From Paenibacillus oceani (GTDB lineage: Bacteria > Bacillota > Bacilli > Paenibacillales > NBRC-103111): a DNA stretch of 64,000 bases. Below the pieces are notes generated by a model. It made no database searches and was not told the DNA's origin. It was given only the letters and a program-made list of their open reading frames with translations. The stretch spans positions 1 through 64,000 of the forward strand of contig NZ_JACXJA010000019.1 of NCBI RefSeq assembly GCF_014705615.1. Reading direction: 5' to 3'. This document shows positions 8,781 through 17,862 of the stretch, one piece after another (position 1 is the first letter of the stretch; every line of letters starts with the position of its first letter). Made by a program: the position numbers and the translations under genes.

Positions 8781-9035
8781 GTGAGACATTGCAGCGTTCA
8801 GGTACGGGGGTTGCTCACCCGTGAGGAATTGGACCGGTATAACGCGCTGATGGAAGTCGGATCGTATCTCGAGTCGCAAAACCGGTACGATCTCGCCTAC
8901 ACCGTGCAAAAAGAAGTCGACTTGCTCATCATGCCAGCCATCGAACGGCTTAAGGAAAAAGGCCGCGCCCGCGACAGGGCAGACGAAGAATATTTGCGCC
9001 GGCTCGCCGAGGGTGATGACGAGGACGACGATTAA
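8781..9035 (+). CDS. Small acidic-tailed protein, unknown
   Basis: This is an 84-aa protein with GTG start at 8781 and GGGAGG 9 bp upstream. It is predicted mostly helical, with charged helices (TREELDRYNALMEVGSYLES, then a KEKGRARDRADEEYLRR stretch) and a C-terminal run of Asp/Glu. There are no Cys, membrane segments or signal peptide. It is 27 bp after the NADH dehydrogenase gene and is followed by a terminator, so it is probably in the same transcript. I do not recognise the family. Confidence 0.65.
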   Translation: MRHCSVQVRGLLTREELDRYNALMEVGSYLESQNRYDLAYTVQKEVDLLIMPAIERLKEKGRARDRADEEYLRRLAEGDDEDDD

Positions 9036-9081
9036 GAATCAGCCAGTCTGTTGAAGCTCCAGCAGGCTTCCATACGTACCG

Positions 9082-9110
9082 ATAACCTTCATCTTCGATG
9101 AAGGTTATTT
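9082..9110. terminator. Bidirectional terminator
   Basis: A perfect 12-bp stem (ATAACCTTCATC / GATGAAGGTTAT) with a 3-nt loop is followed by TTTGCTTT. It lies between the converging small ORF and the AraC regulator gene. Confidence 0.8.
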
Positions 9111-9173
9111 GCTTTGCAGACGCCCATCAACATCCCGCGGACATATCCCGGCAGCCCAGCCTCGCTCCCGGCA

Positions 9174-10046
9174 CTACGGTCGGCGATACTCCTGCCAGTC
9201 GGTTTCACGGAACGCTGTGGCGAAGTCGATCCGGTACGCAGACGGGGAAACGCCGCCATGATGCTTGAAAAATTTCGTGAAATAGTCCGGTAATACCCCG
9301 ACCCGGTCAGCAATCTCGTTCATATTCAGGTTGGTTGTCCGCAGCAGCGTGCAAGCGCGGTCGTAGCGAAGTTTGGCAATATATTGCATGGGGGAAAAAC
9401 CGGTCATCGATTTGAATACCGTTATGAAATAACGGGGATGAAAATGGGCCAGCTTCGCAAGCTCGTCTACGGACAATTTTTGCGCCAGATGCAAGTTGAT
9501 ATATTCCAGCACCCGGGTAATCCGCTGCACGTCCAGATGACCGGAATCGTTAATGATCAGCTTCGGACTTTTCTCTATACAATAACAAATCAGTTGCAAT
9601 AACGTCGCTTTGGCGCGCAGAAGAGAGGTCATGCCATTGCCGTTATGCGATTCGTTCAGCTCCCGGAACAGCTCCCCCATGAGCGGTTTATCCTCCACAT
9701 CGATCAATAGCGACAGCTCCAGCAAATCGAACAGGCGGGTTTCGCCGATCGTGGATGTAAAGTGGCAATAATACTTTCCGAAAACTTCCCCGTTATACGA
9801 TGAAGCGGAAATCGTAGCACCTGCCGGCAGCAGAACGAGCTGTCCGGAAGTGGGCGTGATGACCGATCCGTTCACCCATATCTTGCATCTCCCGGAAACC
9901 ATGTAATACAACAGGTTGAAATCGTATGTCAAATTGGAATGACTCCACTCTGCACCTAACATCCGATAAGAAGATCTGAGAATAGCGGTCTGTACATTGG
10001 CAAGATAGCTGGAAAAGTTCCCCTTTTGTCTTTGCGCGCTTTGCAT
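9174..10046 (-). CDS. AraC family transcriptional regulator
   Basis: This 290-aa protein has a start at 10046 preceded by AAGGGGGGAA on the minus strand. Residues about 30-150 form the cupin-like sensing domain (YMVSGRCKIWVNG, LVLLPAGATISASSYNGEVFGKYYCHF). Residues about 180-285 hold two AraC HTHs (LSVDELAKLAHFHPRYFITV and MNEIADRVGVLPDYFTKFFK). It is transcribed divergently from the GH109-like gene at 10258 with a 211-bp shared intergenic region, so it is the natural candidate activator of that catabolic operon. The ligand is unknown, most likely a sugar. Confidence 0.9.
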   Translation of the reverse strand: MQSAQRQKGNFSSYLANVQTAILRSSYRMLGAEWSHSNLTYDFNLLYYMVSGRCKIWVNGSVITPTSGQLVLLPAGATISASSYNGEVFGKYYCHFTSTIGETRLFDLLELSLLIDVEDKPLMGELFRELNESHNGNGMTSLLRAKATLLQLICYCIEKSPKLIINDSGHLDVQRITRVLEYINLHLAQKLSVDELAKLAHFHPRYFITVFKSMTGFSPMQYIAKLRYDRACTLLRTTNLNMNEIADRVGVLPDYFTKFFKHHGGVSPSAYRIDFATAFRETDWQEYRRP

Positions 10047-10257
10047 AAACCGTTCCCCCCTTGATCGATTTTGGGTTACAGCGGTCGTGAGCGATCTGTG
10101 TCTGATTATAACCCACTTGTTCCGGCAGCGTATAGGGACGATGGGGACGGAAAGTCGGATCTGAGTTTTTTACAGATTGGCCTGACTGTTTTCCATTCCG
10201 ATTCCGGCTTGAATTCTTATAATTCATAGTAAGAATCGAGTTAAAGGAGCGATCGGG
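10047..10257. promoter_or_regulatory. Divergent promoter region, AraC regulator / catabolic operon
   Basis: A TATAAT hexamer at 10219-10224 is the likely -10 for the plus-strand operon, 33 bp before its start codon. No convincing -35 hexamer lies at 16-18 bp, consistent with an activator-dependent promoter. Confidence 0.4.
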
Positions 10258-11457
10258 ATGACCAAACGAGTGCGATTGGCTGTCGTAGGCGGAAACCGCG
10301 GTTTTGCCTACCACAAATGCTGCGATTTTTTACCCGAACTTGTCGAAGTGAGCGCCATATGCGATCTGAATGAAGAGGTGTTTGCCAAATGGAAGCGGCA
10401 GTATCCGGCTATCCGCACGTTCACAAGCTTCGAGCATCTGCTCGACGATGGCGATATCGATGCGGTGCTGCTGGCCACGCCGATGGAGGTTCATGCCAGC
10501 CAGTCGATTCAAGCGATGAATGCCGGCAAGCATGTGTTATGCGAAGTTGCATCCGCGCAAACGATAGAAGAATGCTGGGAGCTGGTCCAGACGGTCGAGC
10601 GGACGGGGGCCGTCTACATGTTAGCCGAAAACTTCTGCTACACCCGGACGAACATGATGGTGCGGACGATGGCCGAATCCGGGGCCTTCGGGGAGTTGAC
10701 CCATGCGGAGTGCGGTTACATCCATGATGTCCGGACAGCCACTCACGATGACCGGGGGGAATTGAAGTGGAGGGGGGAGATGATGCGCAAGTTCAACGGC
10801 AACAATTACCCGACTCATTCGCTCGGACCAGTATCGCAGTGGCTTGGCATCAATAGGGGGGATACCTTTGATTATATGACGACCATCGTGTCGAAGCCGG
10901 CGGCGCAAAGCGACTATTTCAAGGAAGTGTTCGGTCCGGATCACCCCGGCGCCCGGATGGATTATTGGCAGCAAGGCGATTCCTGCTTGTCGCTTATACG
11001 CACCAAACAAGGAGCCGTTATTTATTTGCGCAACGATTTTTCGTCCCCGCGGCCTTTCAACTACTTGTCCTACGAGCTGCAAGGAACGAAGGGAGCTTTC
11101 GTATCCGGCCGCGACACCGTGGAGGAGCCCCTGATCTGGCTCGATGGCAGCACACCCGGAAAATCGTACCTGGGCAATGTATCCTGGTCCAAGCTGTCCG
11201 AATACGCCGGGACTTTCGAACACCCGTGGTGGAGTAACGAGACCGACCGGGAGCAGGCCGTGCAGGCCGCCCGATTCGGCGACTATTTTGTCATGAAAGA
11301 ATTCGCAACCGCTGTTGTGGAGAAGCGCCGGCCCGACTTCGATGTGTACGATTCCGTTGCCGTCAGCTCCATCATGCCGCTTTCGGCGCAATCTGCATCA
11401 CAAGGCGGAAGTCCGGTCTATTTCCCCGATTTTGCCAAAAACAAGCGGTTGCAGTAG
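10258..11457 (+). CDS. Gfo/Idh/MocA family protein, GH109-like
   Basis: This 399-aa protein has a Rossmann-fold N-terminus (VRLAVVGGNRGFAYHKC, about 5-20). RBS AAAGGAG precedes the ATG. Ordinary dehydrogenases of this superfamily carry an EKP motif with catalytic Lys; here the position reads CEVASA. The second domain has AENFCYTR, then CGYIHDVR, GNNYPTHSLGPVSQWLGINRGD, which I recognise as the pattern of GH109 enzymes (NAD-dependent alpha-N-acetylgalactosaminidases). I infer a glycosidase using transient oxidation rather than a plain dehydrogenase. Unlike many GH109 proteins, there is no Tat signal, so it would act in the cytoplasm. It heads an operon with a sugar isomerase. Confidence 0.7.
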   Translation: MTKRVRLAVVGGNRGFAYHKCCDFLPELVEVSAICDLNEEVFAKWKRQYPAIRTFTSFEHLLDDGDIDAVLLATPMEVHASQSIQAMNAGKHVLCEVASAQTIEECWELVQTVERTGAVYMLAENFCYTRTNMMVRTMAESGAFGELTHAECGYIHDVRTATHDDRGELKWRGEMMRKFNGNNYPTHSLGPVSQWLGINRGDTFDYMTTIVSKPAAQSDYFKEVFGPDHPGARMDYWQQGDSCLSLIRTKQGAVIYLRNDFSSPRPFNYLSYELQGTKGAFVSGRDTVEEPLIWLDGSTPGKSYLGNVSWSKLSEYAGTFEHPWWSNETDREQAVQAARFGDYFVMKEFATAVVEKRRPDFDVYDSVAVSSIMPLSAQSASQGGSPVYFPDFAKNKRLQ

Positions 11458-11482
11458 GAAGACAAAGGAGAGAAGCAAGCTT

Positions 11483-12355
11483 ATGAAATTGGGGATCAGT
11501 TTGTATAGTTTGAAAGGTGCGATCGTATCCGGAGAAATGACTGTGACGGATGCCATCGAGTGGATTGCGGAAGTTGGAGGGGAGCATGTCGAGATCGTTC
11601 CGGTCGGATTCGATCTGCTGGAGCAGCCGGAGCTTGCAGACCGGATTCGGGACAAGGCGGGGCAGGCCGGGATCGAGGTGTCGAACTACTGCGTCCGGGC
11701 GAATTTCATTGCGGCCGATGAGCAGGAATATGAGCGGACGATCGACAGGGTGAAACGCCATGTTGAGATTACCCGGCGGCTTGGCGCGAAACGGATGCGT
11801 CATGACGTGGCCTCGCGTCCTCTCGGCGACATTTCCGTCCGCAACTTCAACCGCGATCTTCCGAAGCTGGCGGAAGCGTGCCGCACGATTGCCGACTACG
11901 CCGCTCCGTACGGAATTACGACAAGCGTAGAGAACCACGGCTATTACGTTCAGGCCAGCGAAAGGGTGCAACGTTTGATCCATGAGGTAAATCGCGACAA
12001 TTACCGGACTACGCTCGACATTGGCAATTTTCTATGTGTCGACGAGTTGCCGCTTACCGGCGTCAGACATAATATAGCCCTTGCGTCCATGGTTCATCTG
12101 AAAGATTTCTATATCCGTACGCCGGACCGAAGCCCCGGCCCGGCTTGCCCCGGCTGGTTTCCAACGGCGGGAAGCAATTGGCTTCGCGGTGCGATTGTGG
12201 GCCAAGGCGACATCAACTTGCGCGAAGTGCTGAGGTTGATCAAGCAGTCCCGATACGACGGTTGCATGTCGATCGAGTTCGAAGGCGTAGAGGAATGCCG
12301 AAGCGCCACAAGGCAAGGATTGGAGTACGCCAGACGGGTGTGGGACGAAGTATAG
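11483..12355 (+). CDS. Sugar phosphate isomerase/epimerase (xylose isomerase-like TIM barrel)
   Basis: This 290-aa protein has ATG at 11483 with AAAGGAGAG upstream, 25 bp after the oxidoreductase gene. It is an AP-endonuclease-2/IolE-type TIM barrel. Metal-ligand candidates are E in TSVENHGYY, D and H in TLDIGNFLCVD and VHLKDFY, and E in CMSIEFEG near the end. Members interconvert keto- and aldo-sugars or epimerise them. Its pairing with a Gfo/Idh/MocA protein is a frequent arrangement in sugar catabolic operons. The exact substrate cannot be told from the sequence. Confidence 0.85.
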   Translation: MKLGISLYSLKGAIVSGEMTVTDAIEWIAEVGGEHVEIVPVGFDLLEQPELADRIRDKAGQAGIEVSNYCVRANFIAADEQEYERTIDRVKRHVEITRRLGAKRMRHDVASRPLGDISVRNFNRDLPKLAEACRTIADYAAPYGITTSVENHGYYVQASERVQRLIHEVNRDNYRTTLDIGNFLCVDELPLTGVRHNIALASMVHLKDFYIRTPDRSPGPACPGWFPTAGSNWLRGAIVGQGDINLREVLRLIKQSRYDGCMSIEFEGVEECRSATRQGLEYARRVWDEV

Positions 12356-12557
12356 AAGAACCGGCCTTAGCCGCACCAAATAAAATCTCTCCCGATTGGC
12401 AGTGTCCCTTTCTCGAGCTGTAACTGGGCCCTTAATGGAACAACGGAATCGGAGCCGGAATGGAGGTGATGGCTCATAGGACATGAGCGCTGCGGGATAC
12501 GCCTATCGCGATTGTGAAGGAAAGCGGGTCTCACTATGAACAACGGGAGGAATACGG

Positions 12558-14849
12558 ATGGTTAGAACATCGACGTCAGTGTTATTGTCTCTTATTCTAG
12601 TGGTGGTAACGATGCAAAGTTTCACGTTCGCGGCACCCGACTCTATGAACGGACAGGGGAACCAGATGATGCTGGCGAGCAACGGAAAAGGGAAATACGG
12701 GGTCTTCGTCAGCTCCAATGCCGATGCTCTTGAGCGCCATGCCGCTCAAGAGCTGGTAAATTACTTGACCCAGGTCACCGGAGCGCCTTTTCAGCTGTCC
12801 GAAGGTACGACTCCGCCGGCCGGTCCGCTATTTGTCGTCGGGAGAAACGCGTTGACCGAGAATCTCGTTCCGGAGCTGGCGGGAAATTCGCTTGGGGAGG
12901 ACGGCTTTGTCATCCGCGCCGCGCAGCGGTACATCATCATTGCGGGCAGCGATCCGCGCGGAACGATGTATGGCGTCAACTATTTTCTGGATTATTATGT
13001 CGGGGTCAAATGGTATTCGCCCTCCTATACGTTCGTGCCGACCAACCCGAACTTGCGTCTCCGTGTCACGAACGACGTGCAGGTGCCGCGCTTTGAATAC
13101 CGCGAAATGTACGTCAATGACGGCAATAATGAGCAATACCGCGCCCATAATTTACTGAACGGGAAGTATCGCGACCGGTCTATCCATGTTCCTCAGTCGG
13201 AGCCTTGGCTGGACAGCTGGTCCTCCTATTGGCCTTATGACGTGCACAACTTCAAAAAGATCGTGCCGCAAACTCCATATCACCACGGAAACCAACTGCT
13301 GGCGATGAATGAAAGCGTTCGCAGTATCGCGGCCGGCAATCTGGTCCAGCTCATTACCCAAAGGGTCAGTGAGGGAAAAGACGCTTCCTTCGGCTTCAGC
13401 CAAGAGGACACGACCTGGAATCCGGACCCGGACTCTCTGGCGTTCGCCAACCAGCATGGAGGCTCGCTTGCCGCGCCAGTTATGGATATGGTCGGCGATA
13501 TTGCGACCCGGGTGAAGACGGAAATTCCGGATGCGCGGATCGGTACGCTTGCTTACATGTTTACAGAAGAGGCCCCGACCGGTATGACTTTGCCGGATAA
13601 TGTGGTCATTACGTTCGCCCCGATCTATAAAGATCACGGCCGGGCGCTGAACGATCCCAAGAACAGCTTTTCCAAAGCGAATATCGAACAATGGGCGCAA
13701 ATGTCGGACGATATTTTGTTTTGGGACTATATCATGGACTTTTCGGGCGGCGGCTATCTGATGCCTTATCCGAGTCTATATGCGATGAGCGAAACGATCC
13801 AGTATTTGGCGACTCTCCCTTCGGTCAAAGGTTACTTCGGAGAGCATATTGTCGGCAATACCGCACCGATCAGTACGGGACTTACCGATCTGCGCGCATG
13901 GGTCGGCGCCCGGCTGCTCTGGAATCCCGATCAGGATTACCGCGAGCTGATCGACGAATTTGTTAACGGGTATTACGGAGACGCCGCGCCGTACATCAGC
14001 CAGTACATTACGCTGCTGCATGAGGCGTTCGAGCAAAGCGATTCTACGCTTACGATCTCCACACCCATCACGTCTCCTTTTCTTTCGTTTGATCTGATGC
14101 GTCAAATCGACGGATTATTTGACCAGGCTGTGGCAGCGACGAACGATCCGGTATCGTTGAATCATGTGCAGCGGACGCGCATTGAGGTGGACTATACGAT
14201 CCTGATGCGATACGTTGATTATAGGAGCGAAGCGCGCAAACGGAATATCCAATGGGACCCCGATTACGATAACCGGTACGCCCGGTTTAAAACGTACACG
14301 GCCGATATTATCAATTACAAGAGCAAGGGTACGATGGAATCGTTGTACCGCCTGATCGATATACGCCGGACGCTTCCGACGATCCCGGACTTTGTCAGCG
14401 GGTTGCCCGATTCGGATTGGATGGACTTCCAGGATCATATGTTCTGGCTATACGAACCTGCAGGGACGACGCTCGTAAGCGATGCGGCCGCTTCCGATCA
14501 AGCAGCGGCCAAGGTGAAGGGGAGCACGAATCAGTGGGCCATTCAATTGCACGATACGGTCCTGCCCCGCGAAGGCCAGTGGAAATTGTACGCGAACGTC
14601 CGTGTAGATCCGGGTACCGGCTCGCCCGGAACGACCGCATTTAACTTCGGCTTCAATTCGCCTTCGGGTGGAGGCCGGACGTCGATGGATTATGCGCATG
14701 TAGCCGACGGTGCGTACAGCTTCGTGGAATTTCCGTGGGTATACGAGTACAATCCGAACCAGCCCAACCGTTATTTCTGGCTGGCTCCGCCGAACTCCAG
14801 CGCCATCGCCAATCTGTACGTGGACCGGATCATCGCGGTCAGGCAATAA
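12558..14849 (+). CDS. Secreted DUF4838 protein with GH67 N-terminal-like domain
   Basis: This 763-aa protein has ATG 12558 preceded by GGGAGGAA. An N-terminal signal peptide (hydrophobic to about residue 25, FAAPD cleavage region) predicts secretion. Residues about 35-170 resemble the alpha-glucuronidase N-terminal domain (ERHAAQELVNYLTQVTG, GFVIRA, GTMYGVNYFLDYYVGVKWYSP). Residues about 190-560 match the DUF4838 pattern, a TIM-barrel-like region associated with polysaccharide operons. A C-terminal beta domain (about 620-763) may bind carbohydrate. It is between the isomerase and an SBP in the same operon and probably acts on an extracellular glycan, but activity is unproven. Confidence 0.75.
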   Translation: MVRTSTSVLLSLILVVVTMQSFTFAAPDSMNGQGNQMMLASNGKGKYGVFVSSNADALERHAAQELVNYLTQVTGAPFQLSEGTTPPAGPLFVVGRNALTENLVPELAGNSLGEDGFVIRAAQRYIIIAGSDPRGTMYGVNYFLDYYVGVKWYSPSYTFVPTNPNLRLRVTNDVQVPRFEYREMYVNDGNNEQYRAHNLLNGKYRDRSIHVPQSEPWLDSWSSYWPYDVHNFKKIVPQTPYHHGNQLLAMNESVRSIAAGNLVQLITQRVSEGKDASFGFSQEDTTWNPDPDSLAFANQHGGSLAAPVMDMVGDIATRVKTEIPDARIGTLAYMFTEEAPTGMTLPDNVVITFAPIYKDHGRALNDPKNSFSKANIEQWAQMSDDILFWDYIMDFSGGGYLMPYPSLYAMSETIQYLATLPSVKGYFGEHIVGNTAPISTGLTDLRAWVGARLLWNPDQDYRELIDEFVNGYYGDAAPYISQYITLLHEAFEQSDSTLTISTPITSPFLSFDLMRQIDGLFDQAVAATNDPVSLNHVQRTRIEVDYTILMRYVDYRSEARKRNIQWDPDYDNRYARFKTYTADIINYKSKGTMESLYRLIDIRRTLPTIPDFVSGLPDSDWMDFQDHMFWLYEPAGTTLVSDAAASDQAAAKVKGSTNQWAIQLHDTVLPREGQWKLYANVRVDPGTGSPGTTAFNFGFNSPSGGGRTSMDYAHVADGAYSFVEFPWVYEYNPNQPNRYFWLAPPNSSAIANLYVDRIIAVRQ

Positions 14850-14911
14850 ACGACGGAGGCAGCCGCAGGTAAATTTGCAGGCGCTTTCATAGTATCCAAG
14901 GGGGAAGCACA

Positions 14912-16249
14912 ATGAAAATAAGAAAAGGCGCAGTTCTGCTGTCGCTATGCATCTTGGTGCAGGCAGGTCTGGTCGGTTGCTCGGGAGGCAGCGGCGGCAA
15001 GGCGGGAAACGAACAGCCAGGCAAGGGGGGGGAGCCGGCTGTTTCCCACGAACCGGTCACTCTTTCATTCAAATTGAACGTAGGGTCGATCACTTCGAAG
15101 GAAGGTTTTATGGCTGTATTCGGTGATAAAATCAAGGAGAAGTTTCCGCATGTGACACCTGAATTCATCGCGCCGGATATCACGCTTAAAGCGATTTTGG
15201 AAACTGGACAGCAACTGGATATTTATTACGACTCCTTCGCAAATACCCCTACGAATCTGCTTCAAAACGGGCTTCAATACGATCTGACTGGTCTGATGAA
15301 AGAGCACAAGTATGATTTGTCCCCGCTAGAGAAAACTTCTGTAGATGCGCAGCGCCAACTGGCGAGCGGGGGGATGTACGGACTTCCGGTTTCGATCGAT
15401 TCGGTTGCGCTGATCTATAACAAAGGACTCTTCAATCAGTTCGGCCTTCCGGTTCCGAAGGACGGCATGACGATGGAGGAATTATACGACTTGACCCGCA
15501 GGATGAGCCGTCTGGTGGACGGCGTCCATTATTATGGTTTCGGCACTTCACTCGGCTTTGTGATGTCTTTGGACCCGCTTGCCCCGTCGTTTATCGATCC
15601 GGTGACCAATAAAGCGACGATGTCGTCAGAGAAATTCAAGCTGATCTTCCAGTCTTTGACCGGCTTATTTCAAGTACCGAACAACGAATACGACAAAACC
15701 ACGCTGACTTATTCGGCTCAATTGAAGCTGTTCGGCGAACAGCGACTAGCGATGCTGCTTGGGCCCAATGCTTTGGGTACGCGATACTTCGCCGATAAGG
15801 ACAAGACGCTGGACTGGGATTTGACCACCTATCCTACTTACAAGGAGGCGGCCAATACAGGACCTCAGAATGCGCCCGGCTATTTCTATGTGACATCCAA
15901 CAGCAAGCATAAGGATGCGGCGTTTCAGGTTGCGGCCTACGTGACTTCACCGGAATTCCAGAAGCATCTGGCCCGTAAAGGATATGTGCCGGCGCTGCAA
16001 AACGCGGACACGGTGAATGAATTCGGCAAAGACCTTCCCTTTCTGAAAGATAAAAACGTGAAAGCCTTGTTTACGGCGAAACCGGCGCCAATAACGAGTC
16101 TGACGCGCTTCCAGGCAATAGCGCTGGCGGAAGTTCAGACAGCCTTCAACGACCTGCAGTGGAACGGAAAAGACATTAACACCGTACTTCGTGAAGCGGA
16201 TGAACGCACGGATCAGAAAATTGCCGCCGAAATGAGTAAAAGCAAGTAA
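14912..16249 (+). CDS. Extracellular solute-binding lipoprotein without linked permeases
   Basis: This 445-aa protein has RBS AAGGGGGAAG and a lipoprotein signal peptide (ILVQAGLVGCSGG, lipobox LVGC). It has family 1 SBP signatures: YGLPVSIDSVALIYNKGLFNQ near residue 155 and PKDGMTMEELYDL shortly after. It closely resembles the SBPs at 18951 and 52331 in layout and motifs (K-E-K-F-P-H-V, YNKGLF, PKDGMT), so the three are paralogues. No ABC permease genes are in this operon, so it must deliver its sugar to permeases encoded elsewhere. Confidence 0.85.
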   Translation: MKIRKGAVLLSLCILVQAGLVGCSGGSGGKAGNEQPGKGGEPAVSHEPVTLSFKLNVGSITSKEGFMAVFGDKIKEKFPHVTPEFIAPDITLKAILETGQQLDIYYDSFANTPTNLLQNGLQYDLTGLMKEHKYDLSPLEKTSVDAQRQLASGGMYGLPVSIDSVALIYNKGLFNQFGLPVPKDGMTMEELYDLTRRMSRLVDGVHYYGFGTSLGFVMSLDPLAPSFIDPVTNKATMSSEKFKLIFQSLTGLFQVPNNEYDKTTLTYSAQLKLFGEQRLAMLLGPNALGTRYFADKDKTLDWDLTTYPTYKEAANTGPQNAPGYFYVTSNSKHKDAAFQVAAYVTSPEFQKHLARKGYVPALQNADTVNEFGKDLPFLKDKNVKALFTAKPAPITSLTRFQAIALAEVQTAFNDLQWNGKDINTVLREADERTDQKIAAEMSKSK

Positions 16250-16307
16250 CGGCTCTCTTTGCGGAGCGGCATGATTTTCGGTTTTCAGGATGGAGGAACA
16301 TCATAAG

Positions 16308-17798
16308 ATGGACAACACCACCGTTATATATGAGGCGGCGAAGGTAGGGGCCGCTCCGGCTCGCAGCCTGCCGGAACGAAAAAGGGTTCCCGCAGGCTGG
16401 TCGGCTGTACCGATTGGAGGTGCAGGCCACGAATTGAAATTAACGTGGGATGGCCCGGTCATGCAGCGGTTTCTGGACACCCTGCACCTGGCTGCAAGGC
16501 TGCGCATTACAATCGCTGTGGAAATGAGAGAAGTGTTGTTTGTTGAAGCGTACTTGCTCGATTCTGGAGAACGGCTGGGATCTTACGACATTCGCTACGC
16601 CTACGTATTTCAACCCTTTGAATTGCCGTTAACTCGTACACAGGTTCAAGCAGCGCTGCGGCAGGGCATCGGACTGCGGATCATCGAGACCGATTCGACT
16701 TTATGGGTGTTTGACGGCTTGAGTGCCGACGATAGCCGAAAGTTTTTCTCTCCTCATCTGATGCTGGCGGAGGAAGATCAGCGTATCCGGCAGTTCCGGC
16801 AACGGATGATGTCTCTGGACAGTTTGCAGCCTTTTGGCTGGCTGGAAGGATGCGTTCTCGACGGATTGTACGATATGCGCAGGGTGGGGGAAACGAATCG
16901 GGCCGAGCAAGTGATCGCCGGTCATTTGGATCAATATGTGAACGGTAACGGCCAATTGATTTACGAGGATCTGCACGGACTGCCGTCAGACGGGAGTTTT
17001 TCCGGAATCGAAAGCACCCTGCCGATCGCCGTTATCGCGAAGCTGACACCGGATCATCCGCTTGTAGGGCAGCTGGTTTCGTACTGGAACTCCCATCTTG
17101 TCGAAGAGAAAGGAATCCTCTCCGCGGAGACTTCCCTTACGGCGGAAGGCGCCTATACGATGGGGTATCCGATGGCGGTCATTGCGTCGAGACTCGGGAA
17201 CGATCAGCTTGCGCAGACGGCTCTACGGCAGCTTTTGCTTCGCCGGAAGGCGCTTACGGACGGTCGCGACTTGTACGGCATCGTCTCAAGTAGCGGGCAA
17301 AAGCGGATTATGCGGAACTGGGCACGCTCCTACACCTGGTACATGCTCGGATTCGTCCGGACCTTTATGGAGCTTCAAGGTTCGCGGCGTTATGCCAAGC
17401 TGGCCGGTATGGAAGAGGTGTCGGCGGAATTCAGGCGTATGTCTGAAATTGCTTTATCACGGCGGGAGCCGGGAGGGCTGTGGTCTTGCTTTCTCGGGGA
17501 GCCGGAGACGGGCATCGAGACTTCCGGCTCGGCAGGGATTGCCGCCGCTTTGGCGCTCGGGGCGCGAGCCGGTGTGCTGCCGCACACAATGCTTGACGCA
17601 GCCCGGGAAGCGATGCAGGCACTGGAGACGTATTTGACGCCGGACGGGGTATTGCAGGGCGTCTGCCAGCATAATTGCGGGGGACTCCAGCTGCAGCGAG
17701 GGGGATACCGGGTTTTGTCGCAGATGGGGATGGGGTTGATGGCGCAGCTGTATGCGGCGGTTTACTCCGAACCCGAGCGGGGGACTGCACAACGTTAA
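16308..17798 (+). CDS. GH88/GH105-like (alpha/alpha)6-barrel glycoside hydrolase
   Basis: This 496-aa protein has ATG 16308 with GGAGGA 10 bp upstream; an earlier ATG at 16290 overlaps that site and is less likely. It has an N-terminal beta-rich extension (about 1-140) followed by an all-helical barrel. The sequence MRNWARSYTWYMLGFVRTF resembles the WARGNGWY signature of unsaturated glucuronyl/rhamnogalacturonyl hydrolases, although the central RGNG is replaced by RSYT. LEGCVLDGLYDMRRVGETN near residue 185 is a second barrel signature. No signal peptide, so it would act on imported oligosaccharides in the cytoplasm. Family assignment is by pattern only. Confidence 0.6.
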   Translation: MDNTTVIYEAAKVGAAPARSLPERKRVPAGWSAVPIGGAGHELKLTWDGPVMQRFLDTLHLAARLRITIAVEMREVLFVEAYLLDSGERLGSYDIRYAYVFQPFELPLTRTQVQAALRQGIGLRIIETDSTLWVFDGLSADDSRKFFSPHLMLAEEDQRIRQFRQRMMSLDSLQPFGWLEGCVLDGLYDMRRVGETNRAEQVIAGHLDQYVNGNGQLIYEDLHGLPSDGSFSGIESTLPIAVIAKLTPDHPLVGQLVSYWNSHLVEEKGILSAETSLTAEGAYTMGYPMAVIASRLGNDQLAQTALRQLLLRRKALTDGRDLYGIVSSSGQKRIMRNWARSYTWYMLGFVRTFMELQGSRRYAKLAGMEEVSAEFRRMSEIALSRREPGGLWSCFLGEPETGIETSGSAGIAAALALGARAGVLPHTMLDAAREAMQALETYLTPDGVLQGVCQHNCGGLQLQRGGYRVLSQMGMGLMAQLYAAVYSEPERGTAQR

Positions 17799-17814
17799 CC
17801 CTTCCCGAATGAAT

Positions 17815-17853
17815 AAAAAACGAACTGCTGACGGGTAGCAGTTCGTTTTTTTT
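17815..17853. terminator. Bidirectional terminator
   Basis: A run of A, then stem CGAACTGCT / AGCAGTTCG (loop GACGGGT) and eight T. It lies between the converging hydrolase and AraC genes and would work on both strands. Confidence 0.85.
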
Positions 17854-17862
17854 GTTGTCCGT

